Part shown: piece by piece, positions 25,761 through 34,903 of the stretch | Position numbering within the stretch: the first letter of the stretch is position 1 | Layout: every line of letters starts with the position of its first letter | Assembly: GCF_022129235.1 (NCBI RefSeq) | Contig: NZ_JADQAI010000013.1 | Span: 1-48,033 of the forward strand | Direction of reading: 5' to 3' | DNA length: 48,033 nucleotides | DNA from: Psychrobacter sp. Ps6 | GTDB taxonomy: Bacteria; Pseudomonadota; Gammaproteobacteria; Pseudomonadales; Moraxellaceae | The notes under the pieces: generated by a model | What the model was told of the DNA's origin: nothing | Databases searched by the model: none | What the model saw: only the letters and a program-made list of their open reading frames with translations | Translations under genes and position numbers: made by a program

Positions 25761-27041
25761 ATGCAAAAACCAATGAACTTTTTGAATAAAAAAATAATCA
25801 AGAGTTTAGTAGCAATAATCATTATATCTACTTTACCTGCCTGCGATAAATCCCCTTCCGAGCACCTTAAATCTTTTACCGAAGACAAATACCCTGTGGC
25901 AAATATGCCAGATGAGCCGTTAGAAACCCCACTTGAGATTAACGTCGAACCCAAGCGCTTAGCCATGACAAGCTCATGGAGCGCAGGGGTAAAAAACGAT
26001 GGGACGCTTTGGACATGGGGTACAGACGGTTTATTGCGTGATACCAAGACGGGACAAGACCCAACGCCCAGGCAAGTCGAGGGCGTGAATGATGCGGTAG
26101 CCGTATCAGGCGGTAGTGGACATATGTTATTACTCCGTAAAGATGGCACAGTATGGGGATGGGGTAGCAACAGTTATGGAGAGATAGACCCTAATGATGA
26201 CGATACTTTTATTGAGGAGTTGAGGCAGATTAAAGGGATTGAGAATTTGGTATATATTCATGCAGGTCAGCAAGCTTCTATATTTGTTAATAGTGAAGGA
26301 AAGGTGTTTTTTTTAGGGAACAACGAAACAGGTGTTGTTAACGGTAATATTCAGAAAAAATTTAATTCGCCTGTGCTTGTCGAAGGTTTTGAACACATTG
26401 TCAAAGCCGAAGGTAGTGCAGGTGCTATCGTCGCTCTGAATGAGGATGGATCAATTGTTTCATCCTCTTCAACATTAGACTCTTTAGGTAATCCAAGCGC
26501 TAAAAAAACTACTATTAGCAATGGAAAAATTTATTATTCACCAGTCATTGTTTCTCTTCCAAAACAGGCAGTTGATTTTACTAAAGGGTACGCAAATTTT
26601 GCTTTATTAGAAGATGGTAGTGTTTGGAGTTGGCGTTCGCATGAATGGTCTGCTCAGAAAGAATCTAAAGAAATCTTTATTAAGTCCCCAAAAAAAGTAG
26701 AAGGTCTATCAAAGGTTGTCAGATTAAATAGTATATCGGCTAATACTATCAATGGTGACCTTTATACGTGGGGTAATTACGTGTATTCATCTAGATCTGG
26801 TTCAACCAAAGACTATATTCAAAGACCTATACGGATTGCTCAGGATATAAAAGTTGACCAATATGGAACTGGAGGCTTCGCCGACTATTCTTTTATAGAT
26901 GATAAAGGCAATGCTTGGATGTGGGGCGATAAAAGCGACAGAGGACAATGGGGGACAGGCAAAATAACTGAAGATTATATGCCAAAAGAATTCGTACTGA
27001 GTTTGCACGAATCATTATTCAACACTCATCCTAATAAATAA
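25761..27041 (+). CDS. RCC1-repeat lipoprotein, copy 1
   Basis: A 426-aa exported protein. The signal peptide ends in lipobox LPAC (Cys28), so it is lipid-anchored in the periplasm or outer membrane. The body is built of RCC1-like beta-propeller blades with DGTLWTWGT, DGTVWGWGSNSYGE, DGSVWSW, NGDLYTWG and NAWMWGD motifs. Residues ~40-165 are almost identical to the next paralogue; the rest diverges sharply and is more AT-rich. No clear ribosome site precedes the ATG. Function unknown; a periplasmic binding or immunity role is my inference from the polymorphic pattern and the tiny ORFs that follow. Confidence 0.85.
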   Translation: MQKPMNFLNKKIIKSLVAIIIISTLPACDKSPSEHLKSFTEDKYPVANMPDEPLETPLEINVEPKRLAMTSSWSAGVKNDGTLWTWGTDGLLRDTKTGQDPTPRQVEGVNDAVAVSGGSGHMLLLRKDGTVWGWGSNSYGEIDPNDDDTFIEELRQIKGIENLVYIHAGQQASIFVNSEGKVFFLGNNETGVVNGNIQKKFNSPVLVEGFEHIVKAEGSAGAIVALNEDGSIVSSSSTLDSLGNPSAKKTTISNGKIYYSPVIVSLPKQAVDFTKGYANFALLEDGSVWSWRSHEWSAQKESKEIFIKSPKKVEGLSKVVRLNSISANTINGDLYTWGNYVYSSRSGSTKDYIQRPIRIAQDIKVDQYGTGGFADYSFIDDKGNAWMWGDKSDRGQWGTGKITEDYMPKEFVLSLHESLFNTHPNK

Positions 27042-27068
27042 TTATATCTGAAATCAAGAAAGCTTATT

Positions 27069-27203
27069 ATGTCACAGTCAGTTAAAGATATTTTTTATCA
27101 TGCCTTACTAGCTCGTGTAGATGGCTACGACGGGATTATATTCAAAGAGAAAGAGAAGAAAAGCCACGTAACTAAAAATAAGAAAAGCCATGCTTACTAC
27201 TAA
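27069..27203 (+). CDS. Micro-ORF (44 aa), possible internally deleted effector gene
   Basis: A 44-codon frame starts 27 bp after RCC1 copy 1. It begins MSQSVKDIFYHALLAR, a segment repeated almost exactly in the micro-ORF after copy 2, then diverges (VDGYDGIIFKEKEKKSHV...). Its last 14 bp overlap the ATG of RCC1 copy 2, as in coupled operons. The repeated first 16 residues differ by mostly synonymous changes, which argues for past selection on the peptide. I do not recognise a family. It could be a functional small protein, or the joined ends of a larger lost gene. Confidence 0.45.
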   Translation: MSQSVKDIFYHALLARVDGYDGIIFKEKEKKSHVTKNKKSHAYY

Positions 27204-28467
27204 CACAATCCCTCATAAGCATCTGTCTATAGTATCGGCAGCTGTCTTAGCGTTGTCTTTAACGTTGCTGACCTCCTGCGACAGCAACCCTATTAAAAAG
27301 ATACAGTCTCTTACCGAAGAGAAATATCCTGTAGCAAATATGCCAGATGAGCCGTTAGAAACCCCACTTGAGATTAACATTGAACCTAAGCGCCTTGCGA
27401 TGACCAGCTCATGGAGCGCAGGGGTAAAAGACGATGGTACGCTTTGGACATGGGGTACAGATGGTCTACTGCGCGAGACTAAGACAGGACAAGACCCAAC
27501 GCCTAGGCAAGTCGAGGGCGTGAATGATGCGGTAGCCGTATCAGGTGCGGGTCATATGCTACTACTGAAAGATGATGGCACAGTGTGGGGTTGGGGTAGT
27601 AACTATCATGGAGAGATAGATCCTAGTGATGATGATACATTTATTGAAGAGTTACGACAGATTCAAGGAATTGAGAATGTTGTAGACATAGATGCTAGTG
27701 AGTTTGCTTCGATATTTTTAACACAAGATGGAAGCGTTTATATTTTAGGAAATAAGAATGATTATCCTAGCGAATGTAACGAGTTTAGGATATGTAAAAT
27801 CACTATGTTCAATGATATGAACATAGTGAAAGTACAAGGTAGCATTAGTACGATTTTCGCACTTAATGACAAAGGTGAAATGTATACGACAGGTTTTTAT
27901 CCAAAAGATTTAGGACGGTTTGAAGATAATTCAGGGTATCAAAATTTCAAACACAAAAAAGATCTATTTGGACTTGAGAAGGTAAATGTTCCTAGAAAAG
28001 TAGTTGATTTCTCATATGGGTTCGGAAATTTTGCACTGCTAGAAGATGGTTCTTTATGGAGTTGGGGCGATGGTAGTGGTGGATGGACAGCTCAAGGAAC
28101 GCTTCAAAATAGCCTCAAGCCTAAAAAGGTTGATGGACTTAGTAAAGTGGTAAAAATGAATTCATACTCTGCCAATACGGATAATGGAGATTTATATATT
28201 TGGGGTATGTATACCTTTGAAGGAAAGATGTCCTCAAATCGAAGCAATATTTCTAGACCTATTAAAGTGATGAGTAATATTAGGGTTTCTCAGTATGTTG
28301 AAGGCAATGGTAACGAGTTTATATCAACTCTAGGTGATACTTGGTTTTGGGGGTCAAATTACTTAGCACAATTTGGTACTGGCGACATTCAAACAGAAAG
28401 ATATGTTTCAAAAGACAAAACCCTAATTCCAAGAAAATCACTCTTCAATATTCACGCTAACAAGTAA
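27190..28467 (+). CDS. RCC1-repeat lipoprotein, copy 2
   Basis: A 425-aa paralogue of the gene before it. Lipobox LTSC places the lipidated Cys30. The signal peptide differs from copy 1, then residues ~42-165 (YPVANMPDEPLETPLEIN onward through AVAVSGAGHMLLL) are nearly identical. Blades continue with DGTVWGWGSNYHGE, DGSLWSWGDG, NGDLYIWG and DTWFWGSN. The C-terminal half shares only scattered blade motifs and the ending SLFN(I/T)H(A/P)NK. The start lies inside the preceding micro-ORF, and no strong ribosome site is seen, so translation is likely coupled. It is followed by a second micro-ORF and a strong terminator. Confidence 0.85.
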   Translation: MLTTNTIPHKHLSIVSAAVLALSLTLLTSCDSNPIKKIQSLTEEKYPVANMPDEPLETPLEINIEPKRLAMTSSWSAGVKDDGTLWTWGTDGLLRETKTGQDPTPRQVEGVNDAVAVSGAGHMLLLKDDGTVWGWGSNYHGEIDPSDDDTFIEELRQIQGIENVVDIDASEFASIFLTQDGSVYILGNKNDYPSECNEFRICKITMFNDMNIVKVQGSISTIFALNDKGEMYTTGFYPKDLGRFEDNSGYQNFKHKKDLFGLEKVNVPRKVVDFSYGFGNFALLEDGSLWSWGDGSGGWTAQGTLQNSLKPKKVDGLSKVVKMNSYSANTDNGDLYIWGMYTFEGKMSSNRSNISRPIKVMSNIRVSQYVEGNGNEFISTLGDTWFWGSNYLAQFGTGDIQTERYVSKDKTLIPRKSLFNIHANK

Positions 28468-28494
28468 CTAACTTTAAAATTAAGAAGGCTCACT

Positions 28495-28584
28495 ATGTCA
28501 CAGTCAATAAAAGATATCTTTTATCACGCGCTACTAGCTCGTGCTGTCTACTCTGAGATGAAAAGAAGAAATTCGCAAGATTGA
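28495..28584 (+). CDS. Micro-ORF (29 aa), homologous start to the one after copy 1
   Basis: It begins MSQSIKDIFYHALLAR and ends AVYSEMKRRNSQD. AAGG lies 7 nt before the ATG, as in a real gene start. The upstream 20 bp (aaaattaagaaggctcact) also resembles the sequence before the first micro-ORF, so gene start and ribosome site were duplicated as a unit. It stops after 29 codons, just before a long terminator. It may be the remaining 5' end of a truncated gene. Confidence 0.4.
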   Translation: MSQSIKDIFYHALLARAVYSEMKRRNSQD

Positions 28585-28600
28585 CATTTTCTAGAGAGTT

Positions 28601-28667
28601 AAGCAGGATTGGATAGAATCTACCATGTATGCGGACATGGTAGATTCTATCCAATCCCGCTTTGTTT
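28601..28667 (+). terminator. Strong terminator of the RCC1 cassette
   Basis: A 23-bp perfect stem (28606-28628 with 28635-28657) around a 6-nt loop, extended by 4 bp beyond one mismatch, is followed by tttgtttt. It closes the two-cassette transcript and faces the 3' end of cysE. Confidence 0.85.
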
Positions 28668-28749
28668 TCATTGGTTCTTTACTAAAACCTATATAAGCAT
28701 TTGTTATCAGTCTATACGGCAATAGTACTGCCTATTTCTAACGACTGTC

Positions 28750-29664
28750 TTAGCGATTTTTTTCATCATTGATATCTTCTACATCAGCACGACCAATCAC
28801 ATCTAAATCCTCTAGGCACAACTTATCGTATTCCTTTTTGCAAAAATTAGGATCGATATCACACATCGCTGACTGCAACTGATCTAGGCGATTCTCTGAT
28901 TGTTGAATGTGTTCGAGCATTTTAGCAAACGCTTCTGCGACAGGGTCTTGCGAATAAGGGTCGATACCATAGGCACGGAAGGTATTAGTGCGTTTTGCAG
29001 TAGAAGTGGTGTCAGCTGCTTGATCCTTGATGCTCTCGCCAGCTTGCGCGACTTTCTCTTGTTGCTTGGCGTCTTGTACTTTTGTCGCGATGGGATTGCC
29101 TTTTTCATCGTGATGATCTGAGATCATACGAGCGGCACTACCGACCATCGTAGCACCTGCTGGTACTGGTTTGACTACCACTGCATTCGAGCCAATTTTA
29201 GCATTTTTACCGACCGTAAATGGCCCTAAGACTTTTGCACCAGCACCAACGGTTACACCGTCTTCTAGCGTTGGGTGGCGTTTGCCATTATTCCAAGACA
29301 CACCGCCTAGAGTAACACCGTGATACAACGTCACGTCGTTGCCAATCTCAGCAGTCTCACCGATGACGACCCCAACACCATGATCGATAAAGAAACGCTT
29401 ACCAATCTTGGCAGCAGGGTGAATCTCAATACCTGTAATAATACGCGAGCCGTATGAGATGACGCGAGCCGCCAGTTTCTGTTCATGATTCCACAGACAG
29501 TGCGCACCGCGATGTAGAATGAGCGCATGGATACCTGGGTAGGTTAGGATGACTTCCAAACTATTGCGCGCTGCAGGATCGCGGTTAAATACCGCATCGA
29601 TATCTTCTTTCAGATCTTTTTTGATGCTGACAAGCGATCTGAACAATTTGGATGGCAATGACAT
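28750..29664 (-). CDS. cysE: Serine O-acetyltransferase
   Basis: It acetylates L-serine with acetyl-CoA, the first step of cysteine synthesis. The left-handed beta-helix of hexapeptide repeats runs from about residue 80 to 185, with [44 protein letters not shown] and [20 protein letters not shown]. The helical N-terminal part is short, as in EpsC-type enzymes. A ~110-residue C-terminal extension, Gln/Glu/Asp-rich with four cysteines near the end, is unusual; I do not know its role. TAGGA lies 6 nt before the ATG. Confidence 0.93.
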   Translation of the reverse strand: MSLPSKLFRSLVSIKKDLKEDIDAVFNRDPAARNSLEVILTYPGIHALILHRGAHCLWNHEQKLAARVISYGSRIITGIEIHPAAKIGKRFFIDHGVGVVIGETAEIGNDVTLYHGVTLGGVSWNNGKRHPTLEDGVTVGAGAKVLGPFTVGKNAKIGSNAVVVKPVPAGATMVGSAARMISDHHDEKGNPIATKVQDAKQQEKVAQAGESIKDQAADTTSTAKRTNTFRAYGIDPYSQDPVAEAFAKMLEHIQQSENRLDQLQSAMCDIDPNFCKKEYDKLCLEDLDVIGRADVEDINDEKNR

Positions 29665-29853
29665 AAAGCGTCCTATCTATTCGTCGGTAAAGTAGCGTTG
29701 CTAAAGTAGCAATGTCTTTATTTTATGGTCATGATGGTTAAATAATAATGAGAGTATATGTTTGCTCATTTTTTCTAAGTTATAGCAGCTTTGTACCGCA
29801 AAATATAGTAAAAAGCTGTCAAATGAAGGCGAGCTGATAAACAGTGATTTCTT

Positions 29854-30732
29854 TTAATCTTTGGATAATTTTGCAATCAAAGCGCTTAATAGCTGATACT
29901 CTTTTTGATCAAGCTGTAAGCGTGATCCCAGTCTGGATAGGCGTGATGGTAATGACTTTAGATGTTCGCTATTTGCCAGACCGCGCTGTACCATAAGGTC
30001 AGTAGTACGCTGAGTAAGCTGTTGCAACTGCTGCTGATTGATAGCAGGCTCATCCCATTGTTGACGTAAATTCACATTGATTGCTGATTGGGAAGCAGTA
30101 TTCTCGTCTAAACTGTCCGCTGTCTGAGTATGCGTTTGAGCATAAGCAAAGATAAAGCTTGCAATGACCTGCACTGCTGAGGCGACATTTAATACAGGAT
30201 AAGCAGGATTGGCGTCGATTTGAATGTGATAATCAGCATAAGCCAACTCTTCATTGGTCAATCCACGATCTTCACGCCCAAATAAGATAGCGATATTTGG
30301 TTTGCTAGAAACAGCGTCTGATGAGGTGTCAACGTTATTATCATTTGCACTTAAAGCCGACTGTGTATCGATAAAATCAAACATAATCTTAGCGGCTTGC
30401 GTGGGTGTCACAACAGGGCGCGGCATATGACGACTGCGGCTGCTGGCTGCAAATACCAGCTGACAGTCGGCAATAGCAGACTCTAAAGTAGGTGCAATCA
30501 CAGCAGATGACAGCAGCTCACTACCACCTGCCGCATGAGAGACACTGGTCTCATCAATTGGCAATTTGGGGTCGACAACGGTCAAACGGGACAAGCCCAT
30601 TGTATGCATGGCGCGTGCGGCTGAGCCGATATTGGCAGGCAAAGTCGTATTGACCATGATGACTTGTAAGCAGTCGAGGTAGTCATTCACTGTACGGACT
30701 TGCTCAGTAGATGATAAAGAGTCGTTACTCAT
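29854..30732 (-). CDS. trmJ: tRNA (Cm32/Um32) 2'-O-methyltransferase
   Basis: A SPOUT-family methyltransferase that modifies ribose 32 in tRNA anticodon loops. The 292-aa protein has the three SpoU motifs: NTTLPANIGSAARAMHTMGL (about 29-48), LFGREDRGLTNEELAYAD, and YPVLNVASAVQVI. These make the deep trefoil knot for AdoMet. The C-terminal ~80 residues are helical. A Ser/Asn/Asp-rich insert precedes motif 2. Its ATG overlaps the stop of the Hpt gene by one base (TAATG), so the two are coupled. Confidence 0.9.
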   Translation of the reverse strand: MSNDSLSSTEQVRTVNDYLDCLQVIMVNTTLPANIGSAARAMHTMGLSRLTVVDPKLPIDETSVSHAAGGSELLSSAVIAPTLESAIADCQLVFAASSRSRHMPRPVVTPTQAAKIMFDFIDTQSALSANDNNVDTSSDAVSSKPNIAILFGREDRGLTNEELAYADYHIQIDANPAYPVLNVASAVQVIASFIFAYAQTHTQTADSLDENTASQSAINVNLRQQWDEPAINQQQLQQLTQRTTDLMVQRGLANSEHLKSLPSRLSRLGSRLQLDQKEYQLLSALIAKLSKD

Positions 30733-31112
30733 TATTGCCCCAATCTTTGATTGATTTCTTGTTCAGCACGTTGTAACGCGGCGGCAATCTCTTCAATCAG
30801 ATCAGCTTGTTCACTAATGCGTCGCTCACGGCAGCATTCTTGTAGCTGGCTGCTAAGACGAACCAGCTGAGTCGTACCCAAATTGGCACTTGCGCCTTTT
30901 AGAGCATGCGCGGTCTCAAAGCCATTGGCGTTACCATCTTCTTGCTGAGCAATTCGCAGTGCTGCAACGCGTTTTCGACTGTCATTGAGGTACACTTGTA
31001 TCAGCTCGACAAAGTCTTCTTCTAGCAAGTCACGCATATCTTCGAACTGTTCGTGATTGATAATCTCTTCATCAGTCTGACCAGTCATATTATTATTCGT
31101 CATGTCAGTCAT
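30732..31112 (-). CDS. Orphan histidine phosphotransfer (Hpt) protein
   Basis: A 126-aa four-helix-bundle Hpt protein that shuttles phosphoryl groups between kinase and response regulator. The phospho-accepting His69 lies in AHALKGASANLG, the typical HxxKG context. A preceding helix, LLEEDFVELIQVYLNDSRKRVAALRIA, fits the fold. No hybrid kinase is nearby, so its partner must be encoded elsewhere. It sits between dnaE and trmJ and is translationally coupled to trmJ. GGATAAAA upstream of the ATG gives a modest ribosome site. Confidence 0.88.
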   Translation of the reverse strand: MTDMTNNNMTGQTDEEIINHEQFEDMRDLLEEDFVELIQVYLNDSRKRVAALRIAQQEDGNANGFETAHALKGASANLGTTQLVRLSSQLQECCRERRISEQADLIEEIAAALQRAEQEINQRLGQ

Positions 31113-31183
31113 GGCTTTTATCCAATTGTTAAAAGTTAAAGCAGTTAAGTTACTATAGTAGATTTTTGGTAGGATTGTGCATT

Positions 31184-34100
31184 TTAGCTGTAATGAAAGT
31201 GTAAGTTATCTTCACTAACTAAAGTCTTCAGCTGTTGCAAATTATCATCGTTTGGGTGAACCCGCCAATGTTCAGATAGCCCCACATTTGCGATACCATA
31301 AACGTCATACACGCTCAAGCCAAGTGGCAAGCAGTTATCATTGATAGAAGCATCCGTATTACTGAGCGCATTGTTTGCATAACTTTGGGGCATGCCGTTT
31401 TGGTTCATTGCGCCATGGTTCATATCGTTCTCTAGAGCCAGTAAGTCATTGCCATTTTCATCATACAAACTGCCGCCCATAGCAGGGTCATAGGCGCTAC
31501 TACCACTATTGCCTTGCTCATCTTGCTCTTGATTATAAGCCAAGCGTGGCTCAGGAATGATGTCAGCCTGTGCGGATTTGAGTAATGGTTGCAAGCGTGT
31601 AAGAAGGTCGATATCGTTACCATGGACTTTGATACTGATTTTTTTGAGCCAACGCAGGCGGGCATCGACCATGCTCATGGCACTATCAAGACGCGCAAAC
31701 AAGCGCCCATCACGCTCACGAATACTGCCTTTGACAATGACAACTTCATCAATTTTCAATTGCTCTTTGACGCGGTTGAAACGCTCAGCATAGCAGCTGA
31801 CCTCCAATCTCGACGTGCCATCATCTAAAGTAATCACATTACGATTGCCAAAATTGGCAATATCTATAATGAGTCCTGCAAAATAGCAGCTACCGTTATA
31901 ACCAGTATCTGCCAGTTTATTAAGACGAGCGCCTGAGGTGTAGCGTTTTAACTCATCCAAGTATTCATTAATTGGATGACCGGTTAAATATAATCCTAAC
32001 GTGTTCTTTTCCGCTTTTAGGCGATGCTTGTCACCCCAGATTAACTCTGGCGTCATCACGAGTGGCGGTGCTGCAACAACACCGTCCATTTCGCCAAACA
32101 GATCCATCATGCCAAGCTCATTGTTCTGCCGATCTTGCTCAGCTGCTTGCACCGCGCTTGGCAGTTGGCTCATCAATGCACCGCGAATCTCGTAAGCTTC
32201 GTCTGCTGGTAAGTCGGGTCGTAGCGTCGCAGCAAAGTCATCAAAACAGCCTGCGCTAACCAATGCTTCTAGTGTACGCTTATTAACTTTCTTGATGTCC
32301 ACACGGCGGCAAAAATCATATAAGTCTTTAAAAGGTCCATCCGTTCGGCGAGCATTAACGATGGACTCGACAGCCCCTTCACCAACACCTTTGATCGCCC
32401 CAAGACCGTAAATGATATTGGTCGGAGTATCGGCAACGAAATGCCATTCACTGCGATTGACTGATGGATTGACCACAGTCAAATCAAAGTTTTCGCGGCA
32501 GTCATTGATAAAGAACACGACGTTGTCGGTGTTGTTCATATCGGACGTTAATACTGCCGCCATGAATTCAGCAGGGTAGTACTGTTTTAGATAAGCCGTC
32601 TGATAGGCAAGTACCCCGTAAGCGGCAGAATGCGAGCGGTTAAAGCCATAACCTGCAAACTTTTCCATCAAATCAAACACGCCGCCTGATGTGACCTCAT
32701 CGATGCCTTGCGAGGTTGCGCCAGTGACAAAGATATCGCGCTGCTTTGCCATTTCTTCTGGTTTCTTTTTACCCATCGCGCGGCGCAGCATATCAGCACC
32801 GCCCAGACTATAACCTGCCATGACCTGCGAGATTTGCATGACCTGTTCTTGATAGACAATAACGCCGTTAGTATTTTCTAAAATCGGTTCGAGATTGGGA
32901 TGATCATAAATGACTTCCTCACGGCCGTGCTTACGGTCGATATACATCTCTACCATGCCTGCATCAAGCGGGCCGGGACGATAGAGCGCACACATGGCGA
33001 TCACATCTTCGATGTTGGTTGGCTGCAGTTTGGCCAAATACTTTTTCATACCCATACTTTCTAGCTGAAAGACGGCGGTTGTTTTGGCATCTTGTAGCAG
33101 TTTATAGGCTTTAACATCATCTAACGGCAAGTCTTCCAATACCAATGCGGGCACGTTTTCTTTGGCACGGCGTAAGTTGATATTCTCAACTGCTGCGTTG
33201 ATGACCGTTAAGTTACGTAGACCCAAAAAGTCAAACTTCACTAGTCCGACAGCTTCGACATCATCTTTATCAAACTGGCTGACACGGTGCCCATCGTCAT
33301 CACAATAAATCGCACTAAAGTCCGTGATTTTATGCGGCGCAATCAGTACGCCACCAGCATGTTTACCGACGTTTCGACAGACGCCTTCAAGCTTAATCGC
33401 CATCTCCCAGATTTCAATGGCATCTTCATAATCCATGTTATCAGGGTTAGAGATTAAGTCTTTAAGCTGCGGCTCTTGCTCAAGCGCTTGGCTGAGGGTG
33501 ATACCGGGTGTTTTGGGAATGAGCTTAGATATTTTATTGGCCAAAAAGTACGATTTGCTCTGTACACGCGCCACATCGCGTACCACCGCTTTTGCGGCCA
33601 TCGTACCAAAGGTAATAATCTGTGAGACCGCGTCACGACCATAGGTCTGCGCGACATAATCAATCACGCGGTCACGACCTTCGATACAAAAGTCGATATC
33701 GAAATCGGGCATCGATACCCGCTCAGGGTTCAAGAAGCGCTCGAATAACAGGTCGTAATGAATCGGATCAAGGTCGGTAATATTGAGCGCGTAGGCGACC
33801 AATGAACCTGCACCAGAACCACGTCCAGGGCCTACTGGCACGCCATTGGCTTTCGCCCAGCGGATAAAGTCCATGACGATAAGAAAGTAACCAGGGAAGC
33901 CCATGGATAAAATAATATCTAGCTCGTAGGCGAGGCGCTCGTCATATCTTTGACGGAAATCGCTCCAATTGTCCGTACGTGCTTCAACAGGAAAAAGCTT
34001 ATCTAAGCGCTGCTCAAGACCGCGCTGCGACTCGGCACGAAAAAACGACTCAATGGTCTCGCCTTCAGGGACAGGGAAGTCAGGCAGTACATTAATGCCT

Positions 34101-34903
34101 AGCGTCAAAGTGACATTACAGCGAGTTGCCAAGCGTAAGGTGTTATCAACTACTTGCGGAATATCAGCAAACAGCTGCGCCATTTGATCTTGAGTTTTGA
34201 GATATTGCTCATCTGAGTAGGTTTGCGGACGACTGGGATCAGCAAGGACATAAGAGCCTGCGATACACACACGGGCTTCATGCGCATCAAAATCCTCTTG
34301 CTCTAAGAAACGCACGTCATTATGCGCAATGATGGGGATGTTGTGTTTGGCACCTGAATGGATGGCTGCTCTAATAAAGGCATCTTCGCCTGAACGATTG
34401 GTACGCTTGATCGCAAAGTACAAACGATCGTCAAACTGTGTCTGCCACTCAGTAAGTAGTTCATCGGCCTTTTCTGGCATCGAGCCGACCAATGCTTGAC
34501 CCACGTCTGACTTCTCTGTGAGCAGTACAATCACACCTGCCGCATGCTCTAATATATGACTGCGCTTGATAACTGGCGTGCCATGATTCATAGGATTAGC
34601 ACGACCTTCGGTAAACCCAAGCGATACGATGCGGGTAATGTTTTGATAGCCCTCATTATTCATCGCAAGTAGGGTAAGGCGCGTGTCTTCATTATCCATG
34701 ATGATTTCGCTGCCGATAATGGGCTTGATACCCGCACCTAGGCAAGCACGGTAAAACTTCACCGTGGCATATAAATTGGACAAATCGGTCAAAGCTAGCG
34801 CCCGCTGATTGTCAGCCGCCGCCGCTTTCACGAGCGGCTTGATGCGCACGATAGAATCGGTGATGGAATATTCGCTGTGGATGCCAAGGTGTACAAATGC
34901 CAT
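31184..34903 (-). CDS. dnaE: DNA polymerase III alpha subunit
   Basis: The replicative polymerase. The 1239-aa chain is longer than E. coli DnaE (1160). Order: PHP domain (FVHLGIHSEYSITDSI at the start), palm with GYFLIVMDFIRWAK and GPGRGSGAGSLVAYAL (about 338-372), catalytic aspartates Asp402 and Asp404 in PDFDIDF (E. coli 401, 403), fingers (GRDAVSQIITFGTMAAKAVVRDV), helix-hairpin-helix and OB-fold (GSCYFAGLIIDIANFG). The extra length is an Asn/Asp/Gly-rich insert near residues 1110-1190, between the OB-fold and C-terminal part. Only AAGAG precedes the ATG, a weak ribosome site. Confidence 0.97.
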   Translation of the reverse strand: MAFVHLGIHSEYSITDSIVRIKPLVKAAAADNQRALALTDLSNLYATVKFYRACLGAGIKPIIGSEIIMDNEDTRLTLLAMNNEGYQNITRIVSLGFTEGRANPMNHGTPVIKRSHILEHAAGVIVLLTEKSDVGQALVGSMPEKADELLTEWQTQFDDRLYFAIKRTNRSGEDAFIRAAIHSGAKHNIPIIAHNDVRFLEQEDFDAHEARVCIAGSYVLADPSRPQTYSDEQYLKTQDQMAQLFADIPQVVDNTLRLATRCNVTLTLGINVLPDFPVPEGETIESFFRAESQRGLEQRLDKLFPVEARTDNWSDFRQRYDERLAYELDIILSMGFPGYFLIVMDFIRWAKANGVPVGPGRGSGAGSLVAYALNITDLDPIHYDLLFERFLNPERVSMPDFDIDFCIEGRDRVIDYVAQTYGRDAVSQIITFGTMAAKAVVRDVARVQSKSYFLANKISKLIPKTPGITLSQALEQEPQLKDLISNPDNMDYEDAIEIWEMAIKLEGVCRNVGKHAGGVLIAPHKITDFSAIYCDDDGHRVSQFDKDDVEAVGLVKFDFLGLRNLTVINAAVENINLRRAKENVPALVLEDLPLDDVKAYKLLQDAKTTAVFQLESMGMKKYLAKLQPTNIEDVIAMCALYRPGPLDAGMVEMYIDRKHGREEVIYDHPNLEPILENTNGVIVYQEQVMQISQVMAGYSLGGADMLRRAMGKKKPEEMAKQRDIFVTGATSQGIDEVTSGGVFDLMEKFAGYGFNRSHSAAYGVLAYQTAYLKQYYPAEFMAAVLTSDMNNTDNVVFFINDCRENFDLTVVNPSVNRSEWHFVADTPTNIIYGLGAIKGVGEGAVESIVNARRTDGPFKDLYDFCRRVDIKKVNKRTLEALVSAGCFDDFAATLRPDLPADEAYEIRGALMSQLPSAVQAAEQDRQNNELGMMDLFGEMDGVVAAPPLVMTPELIWGDKHRLKAEKNTLGLYLTGHPINEYLDELKRYTSGARLNKLADTGYNGSCYFAGLIIDIANFGNRNVITLDDGTSRLEVSCYAERFNRVKEQLKIDEVVIVKGSIRERDGRLFARLDSAMSMVDARLRWLKKISIKVHGNDIDLLTRLQPLLKSAQADIIPEPRLAYNQEQDEQGNSGSSAYDPAMGGSLYDENGNDLLALENDMNHGAMNQNGMPQSYANNALSNTDASINDNCLPLGLSVYDVYGIANVGLSEHWRVHPNDDNLQQLKTLVSEDNLHFHYS

